Assembly: GCF_029227915.1 (NCBI RefSeq)
Contig: NC_079877.1
Location: 20,611,851-20,675,850, forward strand
Length of the DNA: 64,000 bases
From: Hydractinia symbiolongicarpus
Lineage: Eukaryota; Cnidaria; Hydrozoa; Anthoathecata; Hydractiniidae
Direction: 5' to 3'
Every line of letters starts with the position of its first letter. The stretch's first letter is position 1. The translations under genes were made by a program, and so were the position numbers. The notes under the pieces are model-generated. The model was given only the letters and a program-made list of their open reading frames with translations, made no database searches and was not told the origin of the DNA. Below, piece after piece: positions 1 to 8,598 of the stretch.

Positions 1-90
1 CCCTAAAAATCAACGCATGAGGAGTAAAGACACGCTAGTCGAGCAGAATGAAATCCTCTGACAAAACAAAAAACTCCATACAATAAAGAA

Positions 91-249
91 ATAAATACAT
101 GCACTGTGAAACAATTATGTGATATCGCGAAAACCAGTGGACTATGTAGGGGTGTTTGCGGGATGCCCAAGCAAGACATCATAAAACATATCCAAAATAA
201 TATTGCCCTTCAGAACATGTGTAACAAATCCGTTGAAACACATTCCTGA
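91..249 (+). pseudogene. Fragment of SAP-like repeat-protein gene (N-terminus)
   Basis: Reading in frame from 91 gives a short peptide whose start (NTCTVKQLCDIAK) matches the start of the repeat gene at 2340 (NTYTVKKLRDIAK). This is a SAP/Rho-N-like helix-extended-helix segment. It then passes abruptly to one partial 24-residue repeat unit (NMCNKSVE) and stops at TGA 247-249. The position equivalent to the ATG of the 2340 copy reads ATA here, so the start is lost. An A-rich leader (ataaagaa) precedes it, as in the intact copy. Most of the repeat region is deleted, and the tail overlaps the end of the minus-strand gene at 210-831. This is a dead paralogous fragment. Its relationship to the 2340 gene is seen directly; the SAP-like assignment is inference. 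Confidence 0.6.
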
Positions 250-831
250 TGTCTGAACTTGCCTTCCCATTCCTTCACTTTTGCGGTAATATATTTACCA
301 TTTTTAACGTGTTGGTTATCAAAGTTTACTCCTTTCAAAGCTTGTATTTTATCCAAGATACTATTAAACTTCTCCAGCCATCGGAATTTATCATAGATGT
401 CGAATGACATGGTAAGTGCTTCTTCATCATCGTAGCGCGAGGCGCCATTGGAATATAGATCCTTGGGTGTTTTGATCGTTAGATTACTGATCTTGCCATC
501 GTTATTATATCCCTGCCTTTGTTGGCGCTAAAGGGATCACTTAGCACGATATTCTCAATGTTTACATTTTTAATATTTAATGGAGCCGCCTTGGAATAAA
601 AGTCTTTTGATTTAACCGTCTCTGTACCGAATTTAAACATCCTTTTATTTTGGTAATATTGGGGCTCAACTAGAGTGGGGTACACGGACAGTAGCCGCCG
701 TTTTACGTGATATACATGTAGTAACAAGACCAGCAAAGCATTTTGCCGTGTATAAGGAGCCTCCGTTGGCATTGCAGGCACCGGTCGTATTTGTCGAGGA
801 TCGCTTCACATTCATCGCATTGTTCGTTCAA
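210..831 (-). pseudogene. Cys-rich zinc-binding-type protein, degenerate paralog of 3928-4558
   Basis: Read on the minus strand, the N-terminal part (about 831-700) has CDEC, YDRC, then GKMLCW followed by C-Y, matching the Cys pattern of the plus-strand gene at 3928. The middle part has the SDPFSANKGRD segment (SDPITANGGKD in the other copy). The C-terminal part has KTP, RYD, MSFDI and WLEKF, aligning with KTP, RYN, MSLDF and WVEKY of the other copy. The frame is broken by a TAA after the Cys-rich segment and by a frameshift near 500-510. The ATG expected near 831 reads TTG. Four Cys pairs suggest a small zinc-binding domain. The function is unknown. Its neighbour upstream on the same strand is a 24-residue-repeat gene, as in the plus-strand set. 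Confidence 0.65.
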
Positions 832-930
832 CGTTTATTTGTCCCTTCGCCCCTATTCAACTGTGCATGCTCTGGATAAAAAGGTCATCGAGTAGTGGAA
901 TCCCCCTATTCGATTGCTCAGGCGCTAAGT

Positions 931-1790
931 TTAACTCCACAATACCCCAAGGTCTGCCTTTTCATCTTCCGTAAAACACTACTCCGTGGCCCTGTTGGGA
1001 TGCCAGGCTACTGGAAGAAGCTCCCTATTAATCCTATACTTCCACGCTTTTCTCAAGCGATGGCGCTCGAGTAGCTTAGGTTCCTCCCTACCCATGCTAT
1101 GATACATTTCCCTGGTAACAAACCAATCCGGAACATGCTTGAATCTCCATGACCCTTGTGCGACAGCCTTGGTACACATGTCTTGGGTCGTGAAATGGTC
1201 CGGAACAAACTCGAGTAGCCCGGGATTGCGTTCAATAACCCATGTGCACATTTCCTGGGTCTTGATATGATCTGAAACATACCCAAGTAGCCGGGCTCCC
1301 GTTCAACCGCCATGGCACACATTTCTGGTGTCTTTATATGATCTGGAACATTATCAAGCAGCCGGGGTTCTTCTTCAACTATCCAATTGCACATTTCCTG
1401 GGTCTTGAAACGGTACAGAAAATTAGCGAACAACCAGGGGTTCTCATCAACCGCCATGGCGCACATTTCCTTTGTTTTGAAATGGTCAGGGACAAACTCG
1501 AACATGTAGGGCATTTCTTCAGCCATCCAGTTACACATGTCCTGCGTCTTGACATGATCTGGTATATTCATAAATGTAGTGATATCTCCCTCAACTTCTA
1601 TATCACACATTACATTTAATCGATCCAGCACATAATCGTACATATGGTGATGCTTATCAACGGCTCTGTCACACATGAGCTGATCGGGAACATATTCAAG
1701 CATCTGGGGTATTTCTTCAACTATTCAATTGCACATTTCCCGGGTCTTGAAAGTATCGGGTATATTTCTGAACCAACTCATTTTTCTTGA
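931..1790 (-). pseudogene. 24-residue tandem-repeat protein (VPDxFKTQxMC type), minus-strand copy
   Basis: Consecutive repeats of about 24 residues carry the signature VPD-x-(F/I)-KT-x-(D/E)-MC-x-x-(A/I)V-x-x-x-P. They run from about 1780 down to 1050, followed by a basic linker and the C-terminal signature LLPVAWHP. The repeats recall the DUF4116-type repeats of giant viruses and Polintons (inference). Breaks: TGA 1725-1727 in an MCN-x-IVEE repeat where a sister repeat has MCNWIVEE; a frameshift near 1255-1280; TAG 979-981 just before CFTEDEKADL. Degenerate repeat remnants continue upstream to about 1870. No SAP-like N-terminus is recognisable in this copy. The function is unknown; such helical repeats usually mediate protein contacts. 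Confidence 0.7.
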
Positions 1791-2339
1791 AATAAACCCT
1801 ATCCGGGATCATTGGGTGCGGACCATCGAATATGGGAAACACCTCTACTCAACTGCACATGCGTTAGTTTTTGTTGATGTCAGCAATATTACTAATATCT
1901 TGTGCACATGCGTGTTGGGATAATCGGTTATTGGATTTGGTTTCGGGATTTCTGGGATTCCGGTACTTGTTGTTGTTTACCTTGTTGTGTACGTTGTTGT
2001 TGTTTACGTTGTCGTCGTTGTCGTTGTTTTGTCCTGGATGTATGGTTTTACTATCTCTAAAGGCTGTAATATGGAGCTAGTGTAGGGATGGAATATAACC
2101 ATACTTTTTAAAAACCACGGTCAAACTCTCATAAAAATTATCATATAGAATTTTTCTTGTGATGTCACAACTTTTCGTCACGCCCCATTGCACAAAAAGT
2201 TATTGATATGCATGAAAAATCCCCAATAAGCGGTGGTTAGTCATGCACAGCAAGTGGAGGGAAATTCCCAGCTTGCTCGGAAAAAAAATTGAGCAAATGC
2301 AAGAGCATCCATTTTTCAAAAAACTATGTATATAATAGA
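1791..2339. other. Divergent intergenic region with GTT-rich low-complexity tract
   Basis: This lies between the back-to-back repeat genes. Bases 1800-1870 still hold degenerate repeat-gene remnants on the minus strand. About 1965-2035 is a GTT/GTC-rich low-complexity tract. Bases 2090-2339 are AT-rich, with no convincing gene. An A/T-rich leader (tatataataga) directly abuts the ATG at 2340. Promoters for both flanking genes would be expected here, but no defined element is recognised. Confidence 0.5.
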
Positions 2340-3292
2340 ATGAACACATATACTGTGAAAAAATTACGTGATATCGCTAAAGGCCGTGGATTTACCGGGT
2401 ATTATAGGCTACGTAAACAGAATCTAATTGAATATATAGAACGTGATGTTGCAAACCAGGAAAAATGGATCAAGATTGTCGGTGAATATCCCGACGTCCT
2501 AGCCCGTGTGCCAGATCGGTTAAAGACCAAAGATATGTGCAGCGAGCCTGTTAGAATGAATACCGGCATGTTCAGGCACGTGCCGGACAGGTTAAAGACG
2601 CAGGATATGTGTAATGAGTTTGTTGAAAAGGAGCCCTGGGCACTCGAACACGTACCAGATCATATAAAGACGCAGGACATGTGTAGCAAGGCCGTTAGAA
2701 TGAATACCGGCATGTTTAAGTATGTCCCCGACAGGTTCAAAACACAAGACATGTGTGATGAGGCTGTTGAATTGTACCCCCTTATGTTCGGGTTCGTACC
2801 GGGTAGATTTGAGACGCAGGACATGTGTAACAGGGTAGTTGAAAAGTATCCCCGGATGCTAATATGGGTACCGGATCAATTCATGACACAGGACATATGC
2901 AACAAGGCTTTTGGGGAGTATCCCCTTTTTCTCTCCTATATCCCGAACAGGTTTAAAACACAAGACATGTGCAACAGGGTCTTTTTGGGGAGGAGCCCTG
3001 GCTGCTCTATTTTGTACCGGATCAATTCAAAACGCAAGACATGTGCGATGAGTTCGTTGAAAAGCATCCCCGGATGCTGGGCTTTGTGACGGATTGGTTT
3101 GTCACCCGGAACATGTTGAAAAATAGAAAAATTGGACCCAAGTGGCGTAGGGAATATCACAAGAGGAAAGCCGGAAAGGCCGGGATTAAGAAGGATCTTC
3201 TTCCGGTAGCCTGACATCCAGATAGGGTCATCGATTGGTGCTTTTCAGAGGATGAAAAGGCAGATCTTGAAAAATTGTGGGGGTTGGCTTGA
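2340..3292 (+). pseudogene. SAP-like domain plus 24-residue-repeat protein
   Basis: ATG 2340 opens with TVKKLRDIAKGRGFTGYYRL, a SAP/Rho-N-like segment of about 35 residues that in known families often binds nucleic acid. It is followed by about ten 24-residue units of the form VPDRFKTQDMCNEAVEKxP, roughly 2505-3110, then a Lys/Arg-rich stretch, LLPVA, and an acidic tail (EDEKADLEKLW). An alternative start upstream at 2289 is not ATG, so 2340 is preferred. Breaks: a frameshift in the T/G homopolymer run near 2980-2990, and TGA 3212-3214 where the minus-strand copy has TGG in the same motif (1003-1005). The repeats resemble DUF4116-type repeats of large DNA viruses (from memory). The cellular role is unknown. 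Confidence 0.75.
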
Positions 3293-3306
3293 AACTACTA
3301 TAATAA

Positions 3307-3668
3307 ATGAGTTGTTTCAAAACGCAAGACATGTGCAATAAAGCTGTTGAAAAGCAGCCCTGGGAGCTCGAGCATGTCCCCAACAAGTTCAAGACTCAGG
3401 ACATGTGTAACAAAGTTGTTGAAAATATCCCCATCTATTCAAGCATGTGCCGGATCATCTCAGGGCGCAAGACATGTGTAACAGGGCTGTTGAAAAATAT
3501 CCCTTTATGCTGAGGTATATACCGGACCGGCTCAGGACGCAGGGCATGTGTAGCCGGGTGGTTGAGGAGGATCCCTTTATGCTTGAATATGTGCCGGATC
3601 GGTTAAAAACACAAGACATGTGCAATAAAGCTGTTGAAAAGGATCCCCAGGTGCTCAAATATGTGTAA
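3307..3668 (+). pseudogene. Second 24-residue-repeat gene without SAP-like domain
   Basis: ATG 3307 sits in ataataaATG, 14 bases after the end of the preceding repeat gene. The reading frame starts almost directly inside a repeat (FKTQDMCNKAVEK) and continues through about five units to a stop at 3666-3668 (DPQVLKYV). A frameshift near 3437 divides it into two open parts (3307-3440 and 3447-3668). It lacks both the SAP-like N-terminus and the Trp/acidic C-terminal signature of its neighbour. It may therefore be a partial tandem duplicate that acquired or retained its own start-site motif, or a separate short paralog. Confidence 0.6.
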
Positions 3669-3743
3669 CGAGACATGCGCGACAACATGTGAAATTCATA
3701 AGTCATCTTACAACGTGGTTGTAAGATAATACTACCATAATAA

Positions 3744-3941
3744 ATGTGTGTCAACTGTCAATCAAAATTCGATATCTTTAGAACCGCAGCATTAATGGCC
3801 TTTACGGCTGGTATCGGCATCTCCCTACCCCTCATGACCCTGGCATTAGTACAAGAATCGGAGAGGGAGAAGGAGAATGAACAGAAAATTCTATCCATAG
3901 ATGATCGTCTTGAAGACTATAGAGTAAATGGAGCATTGTAA
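3744..3941 (+). CDS. Small single-pass membrane protein
   Basis: A 65-codon frame from ATG 3744 in the context ccataataaATG. Residues about 14-36 are hydrophobic (AALMAFTAGIGISLPL and onward), consistent with one membrane span. A charged, Glu/Lys-rich tail follows. Two Cys near the N-terminus (CVNC) could bind metal or form a disulphide. The stop codon (3939-3941) overlaps the start of the next gene at 3928 by 14 bases, a compact virus-like arrangement. I see no break inside it, but the length is short and no family is recognised. Confidence 0.6.
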   Translation: MCVNCQSKFDIFRTAALMAFTAGIGISLPLMTLALVQESEREKENEQKILSIDDRLEDYRVNGAL

Positions 3942-4558
3942 CCACTGTGAGAGGGCACTCGATGCGTACGACAGGTGCACCTGCGGACGTAGGTTTGTGG
4001 AAGGCGGTAAAATGTTATGCTGGTACTGCTACCATGAATATACCATATATAATGGGGGTGGCTGCGTATGTACAATGACATGCAATTCTCTGCAGTCGTT
4101 CGAAATACACAATAAACAAGATGCTTATCAAACCTAAATGATTTTACTCATTTGCTGCTACCTTTACAGACATCAACGATATCAATGTGGACTACCTTAC
4201 GGTGTCAGATCCCATTACTGCCAACGGGGGTAAGGATCAACGGTATATAGTAGGATACCATACACGGGACCTTGTGGTAGCCCTCGGGGTAAAAACACCA
4301 AAAATCTACTCCCCTCATGGAGTCACCCGGTACAACGCCAATGCAGTACCAGCGATGAGTCTCGATTTTGAAGAGTACCTCGATTGGGTTGAGAAGTATC
4401 GTCAAATCTGCTCCAGGATTGAAGAGTTGATATCTGAGCGATTGACGACAGAGCCTGTGAAAAAGGACCGTTACGTGAATACTAAACTCAAATACTACAA
4501 GGATGTAATCACGACCAAATTCTATGGTATGCCAGTACCCCACGATGAACCCTGCTAA
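3928..4558 (+). pseudogene. Cys-rich zinc-binding-type protein, plus-strand paralog
   Basis: ATG 3928 (gagTAAATG) begins HCNHCERALDAYDRCTCGRR, followed by GGKMLCWYCYHEY and a C-x-C: a pattern of paired Cys typical of a small zinc-binding domain. The second half, open from about 4142 to 4558, has SDPITANGGKD, KTPKIYSPHG, MSLDFEEYLDWVEKY and a basic tail. Its counterpart is the minus-strand pseudogene at 210-831. The two halves are in different frames: the first stops at 4135-4137 and the second is open from 4142, so a frameshift or small indel near 4110-4140 has broken the gene. The function is unknown. It follows the membrane-protein gene with a short overlap. Confidence 0.65.
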
Positions 4559-4685
4559 GCCAGTGCCATCCTGGCAATTTCATCGGTGTATGGGTAAGGT
4601 AAAAAATACTACCCTCAGGTACATATCACAGAATGTCGATACAAAGACTTCAAAAAAGAATAGTTGCTGATTGAGGATTAAAACC

Positions 4686-4723
4686 ATATATTTTATAGGT
4701 CTTGTATGGCCTATAAAATATAT
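4686..4723. terminator. Perfect 14-bp stem hairpin between convergent genes
   Basis: The left arm atatattttatagg (4686-4699) and right arm cctataaaatatat (4710-4723) are exact reverse complements around a 10-base loop. The hairpin lies in the only intergenic gap (4559-4791) between a plus-strand gene ending at 4558 and a minus-strand gene ending at 4792. A role in transcript 3' ends for both strands is inferred from position only; AT-rich cruciform DNA is an alternative. I see nothing else in this gap. Confidence 0.55.
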
Positions 4724-4791
4724 AAAATTAAGGCTTATACTCAGGTGGCCACTCTAGGTACCGGATACATACTAAACAGATTGAATTTTTT

Positions 4792-5402
4792 TTAAACGTC
4801 TTGCCTTCCTTCTTCCCGACACTTGGCAACTAGCTGGGCACGCTCTTGTTCGTTGATGCTATTCACGATCCTATTAAACCGCTTTTGCATCTGTTCCTTC
4901 AGTAGCATATACCTCTCCTTTTCACGGTTAATCAGGCTGTACTCGTAGTCGCTGATCACACCGTTTTCCATTGCTTTTGAGATAAGATCAACGACGGAGT
5001 TAAGTTTACTTTTGGCAAGCAGCCTGATACCTTTATGTTTCTTGGATTTGACACGGAGCCGTTTTGAAGCGTTCCGGAGACCAGCCTGACCTATTCCGGC
5101 TGCAATCGCGAGTCCCCCATGGCACAGGCCAAGGGGACCCCCAAGCCTGAGGCCATAGCTCCAATCCCTAGTCCCGACGTAATCACGCTCACGCCAAGCA
5201 GTCCGTGGTCACAGAAGCGTACCCACGTATTATGCATTTTAAACTTCTTGGCAAGCCTGTTCCGCTCCTTGATTTCATCTCGTAGATATACCTCTATTTC
5301 CTCAATCTTTTTTAACCTAAAGACCTGTCCTTCATCCTGCATATCAGCTCCTTGCGCAGGTTCACTCGGTAAATTTGAGTACAGCTTAGCTATATCGCTC
5401 AT
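4792..5402 (-). pseudogene. Polinton-type membrane/coiled-coil protein
   Basis: Start ATG 5400-5402 in gaataaATG; stop TAA 4792-4794. The N-terminal 60 residues contain SLPS-type linker sequence and a Lys/Glu-rich helix (RLKKIEEIEVYLRDEIKER). A Gly/Ala/Leu-rich hydrophobic stretch of about 30 residues follows (SVITSGLGIGAMASGLGVPL), then a basic helical segment with LLAKSKLN, ISDYEYSLI and EKERYMLLKEQ. This layout matches, from memory, a small protein common in Polinton elements of cnidarians. The frame breaks at the C-run 5114-5118; the downstream half is intact in the next frame. This could be a true indel or a homopolymer consensus error. It probably inserts in membrane; its role in the particle or host is unknown. 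Confidence 0.6.
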
Positions 5403-6076
5403 TTATTCTATCAGCAAATGCACTGTGAGGCCGGTGAACGAAACGTTTTTCTCATGGTGATATACGTCTGTTAACATGAATTCTAGACGGTCAGTAGAGC
5501 CTTTCAGGGGGAGGTAAACAGGGGTATCAAAACTCCAGGTTAACATGTCCCCCCCAAGTGCTTAGCTCTTTAGTGGGAAGCAAGGCCAGAATTTTAGACT
5601 TTTTACCATCAAGCAGGCAGTCGTCTTCACCCAATTGCGGACAAACGAGTCTTAACCTATGGCAAACGTCGGTTCTGTAATAGGCATCGTGGTCACCGCT
5701 CGTGTAGTACTTTTTTTTGCGGGGTCGTAGGGTAGGCCCAAGAGCTCTTGTAGGGGTTTGTTAATCACCACCGTATAGCCATCGCTGACACGGAGCCTTC
5801 ATAATCCATTTTTCAGGACAAAAAGCTTGATCTTATCTTCTGCTTGGCTATTTACGATACTCGCAATATCCTCTATTCTGCACAAACCATTCATAATCTC
5901 GATCCGCGTCACCCTCTGATCAGGCCCCACTTTACGTATGGTAAAGTCGTTATTACTATACAGGTTCAGCCAGCAGGCGTGATACTGATAAATTTCAGAG
6001 CTATACGAGTGTCCTGTCCAAGGTAGTCTTCAAATATCGTAGGCTTTTCGATATCACTGATATACAGTTGCTTCAT
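5403..6076 (-). pseudogene. Candidate minor capsid (penton-like) protein
   Basis: About 224 codons from ATG 6076, which lies inside the 28-bp palindrome, to TAA 5403-5405, directly abutting the next ATG (5402). The start reads MKQLYISDIEKPTIF, the middle has LLGLPYDP and LLDGKKSKILALLP, and the end has DRLEFMLTDVYHHEKNVSFT and a hydrophobic strand. The alternating-strand character, size and terminal motif recall a widespread capsid-associated protein of Polinton/adintovirus elements. I assign it tentatively as the single-jelly-roll minor capsid (penton) protein. Breaks include TGA 5966-5968, another TGA near 5802, and several frame changes between 5500 and 5960. No frame longer than 60 codons survives, so it is easily missed. 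Confidence 0.45.
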
Positions 6077-6099
6077 CTTTGTTTTAAAACAAAGATGAA
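6072..6099. promoter_or_regulatory. 28-bp perfect palindrome holding two divergent start codons
   Basis: The arm ttcatctttgtttt (6072-6085) is followed immediately by its exact reverse complement aaaacaaagatgaa (6086-6099). The minus-strand gene at 5403-6076 starts at the ATG in one arm, and the plus-strand gene at 6095 starts at the ATG in the other. Both messages would have an identical AAAACAAAG leader. A shared divergent promoter or regulator-binding dyad is inferred. Confidence 0.65.
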
Positions 6100-7318
6100 C
6101 ATATACTCATAGGGGAGAATGGGAACTTGGTATTACAAATTTGGAGCATCAAGATCTATACGTGTCTACAGACTTGCACATTTCCGTGGCCTTCCCCGAG
6201 TTTACCAGGAATACCATCTCTATTCCCACCAATCTGCTGAATGACCCTGTTAGAGTGGATTGGACAGGGCAGGCGTTGGACTACTGGAATATCCAGGTTA
6301 ATTTCGCTACCCATTGCGCATCAACAGCCCTAGGCATATCTGCCAAGCACATGACGGTTCTGTACCCCTTGTCAACACGATCTTTAAATTTCACGTGTAC
6401 TACCACATGCGTCGTATCCTGGCAAAAATGAAGGTGCCCATGCCGAATGACGATGGGTTCTCACAGTACAAAAACCCCTACTCAACCTCCGGATACGCCC
6501 AGTATGCCGCGAGTATGGTGCAGATGCTAATGCCTTGTACAAATACAAAGCCGTCATGTCGTCGTTGACGAATGGTAAATGGTGGCCGCAAGTTGATGGT
6601 GATTGGGCCAAGTTCATTTCCCCCACAAGTCAGGGTCTAACGTCGGAGGGTCTGACCAAGCTGAGTGAGAGTATTCGCGTCTATGTAGTCTTGTTGCTGG
6701 GGTCTCAAGCAGGGGCCAAAGCATCTTTCATCGACTCTGGTGCCGACAACTACACAGCAAGGCAAATATTATTGCATAAATTTGAGGCCATGGTCCAACG
6801 TCAGGAAAATGTTGGGCATGACATTACGGAATTCCAGAAGGTGTTGCAATATGCCCGAACTCCGGTGAATTCTACCGTCATTCCCAGCGTATACATGCTA
6901 CCTTCCGACATGAACCTGCGCATAGGAAAGATTGTGGGTTACAACAACAACATTTTGATCGCACCTTTTGATGTAAACGTGGGGGTGCAGGTCGATGTGA
7001 ACAACAAGCCTATTGTGAGGCATGCGGCAGATATCAAACCACCACCCAAGCATACCATCGGCCATGTGGCAGCTATCAAAATACCTAAGCATACTACGCC
7101 TCCTAAGCATACTACACCTCCTATACCTCCTAGGCATACCTTACATATTAACCCCCCATACATACTCCCGATCATACCATACAGGTTATACCATCTATAC
7201 TTCCCAAAAATGCCACGCCTCCTATACTCAAACAACCCCACAACACGAGGATACCAAAACCGCGTTAATCACGATAGGGGTAGGCATCATAATTGCCTAT
7301 ATATGGCTTAAAAAATAG
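6095..7318 (+). pseudogene. Polinton virion-type protein with Pro-rich linker and C-terminal membrane anchor
   Basis: The inferred start is ATG 6095 in the palindrome. The gene is now in at least four frame pieces: about 6141-6431, 6314-6568, 6535-7140, and 7140-7318. Recognisable stretches are YWNIQVNFA, a VLYPL/VYYHMRR region, WPQVDGDWAKFISP, SESIRVYVVLLLGSQAGAK, FEAMVQRQENV and YMLPSDMNLRIGKI. A Pro/His/Thr-rich linker (KHTTPPKHTTPP) and a tail with one hydrophobic span (ALITIGVGIIIAYIW) and LKK follow. From memory this matches a large gene with the same HEDTKTALI-type anchor in invertebrate Polintons; its exact role is not known to me. Breaks: TAG shortly after the start (about 6110) and frameshifts near 6140, 6380, 6520 and 7150-7220. 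It converges with the minus gene, with stops only two bases apart. Confidence 0.6.
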
Positions 7319-7320
7319 AC

Positions 7321-8552
7321 CTATTTCCTCACGTCTAGCACGACAAACCCGGCAACGGCTGCAATGGCCATGTACAGGTGCTTAGCTGCATATTTGACGA
7401 GCGTTGAAGCTACTCCCAGAACGAACGAGACTACTGTACCAATGATCCCAGGTAATGCAGCACCTGCCTTGCCTGCCAAATAATTAAGGAACCTTCGTAG
7501 CCTTGCAAGTTGCTTCTCCACAAAACCTTTTTCATCACCAGCCGCGGCACCTCCTCCTTCACCGGCCGCGGCAGAACCTCCTGTAACGGCAAGTACAATA
7601 GTGGAAATCAGTATACCGATAGCGGAGACTATACTGGCTATGGTCAGACCCTGCTCCTTGAAGACTGTTTTAAGCTTTTCAAGCAGGGATGTGTTATCCT
7701 CGGAGATTTTCAATAGCGTATCCTTGATATGTCTCAGCTGGCTGTAAATATCACGCTTGAGTTCTTTCACCTTTTCCTGTAAGGCATTCCTTTCATCCTT
7801 CATACCTTTAATTTTTTTCTCAAGATTTTCTATTATTTTTTATCGGTTTCAGAAATCACACCATCGTATGCTCCATCTTTCTGATCCAGCTTCTGTTCCA
7901 GCCTCTGTTCAAGCGTGCTGATCTCGCTGTCATACGAAATTATGTTACTTGTTAGACTTTTATTGTTACCCTGATAGGTTTGAAGTTCAAGGTTAAGTCT
8001 ATTTAATTCGCGTTTGGTGAATTTAGAGAATGAAGTTTCTTCTGTAAGGGTTTCTGCATCGTGTGCAACCCTCCTGATATTATCTATAGTTTTCATCTGA
8101 ATGATCTCGCCCGGGTCCTCATTATTAACCATATCATGAACCTCCAGCGCGAGGCTCTGGACCGCTTGCATTTTGTTGGGCGTAGCGAGATACTTGGTAA
8201 AGCCAATATCTCGAACATCTTGAGCCGTAAGGCCATAATTTTTTAATGTACTTAATGCTAGGAACCCGGTCCCATACTCATTTGTTACCCTTATATTCTT
8301 GAAAAATAGCTGTTCCTCTTCACGCTTGAAGTTACCATTAATTACGTTTATATCTATGCGGGTTTCATCCAGAGGTCCCAGGTTCCAATTATTATTATTA
8401 AAATGTAAGTAAAAATCACTTACCTCTTTATTTAGTTGAGCTTTCATCATTCTATCAAGTGCACCTCCCTGCCGTTGTTTTTCTGACGTTGAAGTCCCCG
8501 GTTTTCCAGGGAGTTGCTGCGTACCATCATCTGGTTTATTCGTATACTGGAT
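7321..8552 (-). pseudogene. Polinton coiled-coil protein with paired membrane segments
   Basis: The start is probably ATG 8550-8552 (aaagaaATG); the stop is TAG 7321-7323. In order: a Gln/Gly/Pro-rich leader, a globular part (DFYLHFNNNNWNLGPLDE, FKREEEQLFFKNIRV, TGFLALSTLKNYGL), a long coiled coil (LNRLNLELQTYQGN to KVKELKRDIYSQ), the segment FKEQGLTIASIVSAIGILIS as first membrane span, a Gly/Ala linker, and two more hydrophobic segments near the C-terminus (ALPGIIGTVVSFVLG, MAIAAVAGFVVL). The KEQGLTIAS-plus-Gly/Ala signature is one I know from Polinton proteins in coral and other invertebrate genomes; the function there is unknown to me. Frame breaks: one near 8530 and one in the A/T run at about 7833-7840. 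The two large open parts are 7833-8450 and 7321-7803. Confidence 0.65.
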
Positions 8553-8598
8553 TACTCGGCATTTCTTTATTTAAAAACTCCTTATATATATAATAAAC
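8553..8598. promoter_or_regulatory. AT-rich divergent promoter region
   Basis: Only 46 bases separate the minus gene starting at 8552 from the plus capsid gene. They contain tttatttaaaa and ttatatatataataaacc. The TATA-type tract at 8582-8597 is the best candidate core promoter for the capsid gene. The assignment is by composition and position only. Confidence 0.4.

Noticed and set aside
1871-2080. Plus-strand Leu-rich hydrophobic frame
   Set aside because: It translates the GTT/GTC low-complexity tract; no homologous copy or start motif supports it.
6898-7241. Minus-strand Gly-rich and Arg-rich frames
   Set aside because: Antisense shadows of the Pro/His-rich linker in the plus-strand gene at 6095-7318.
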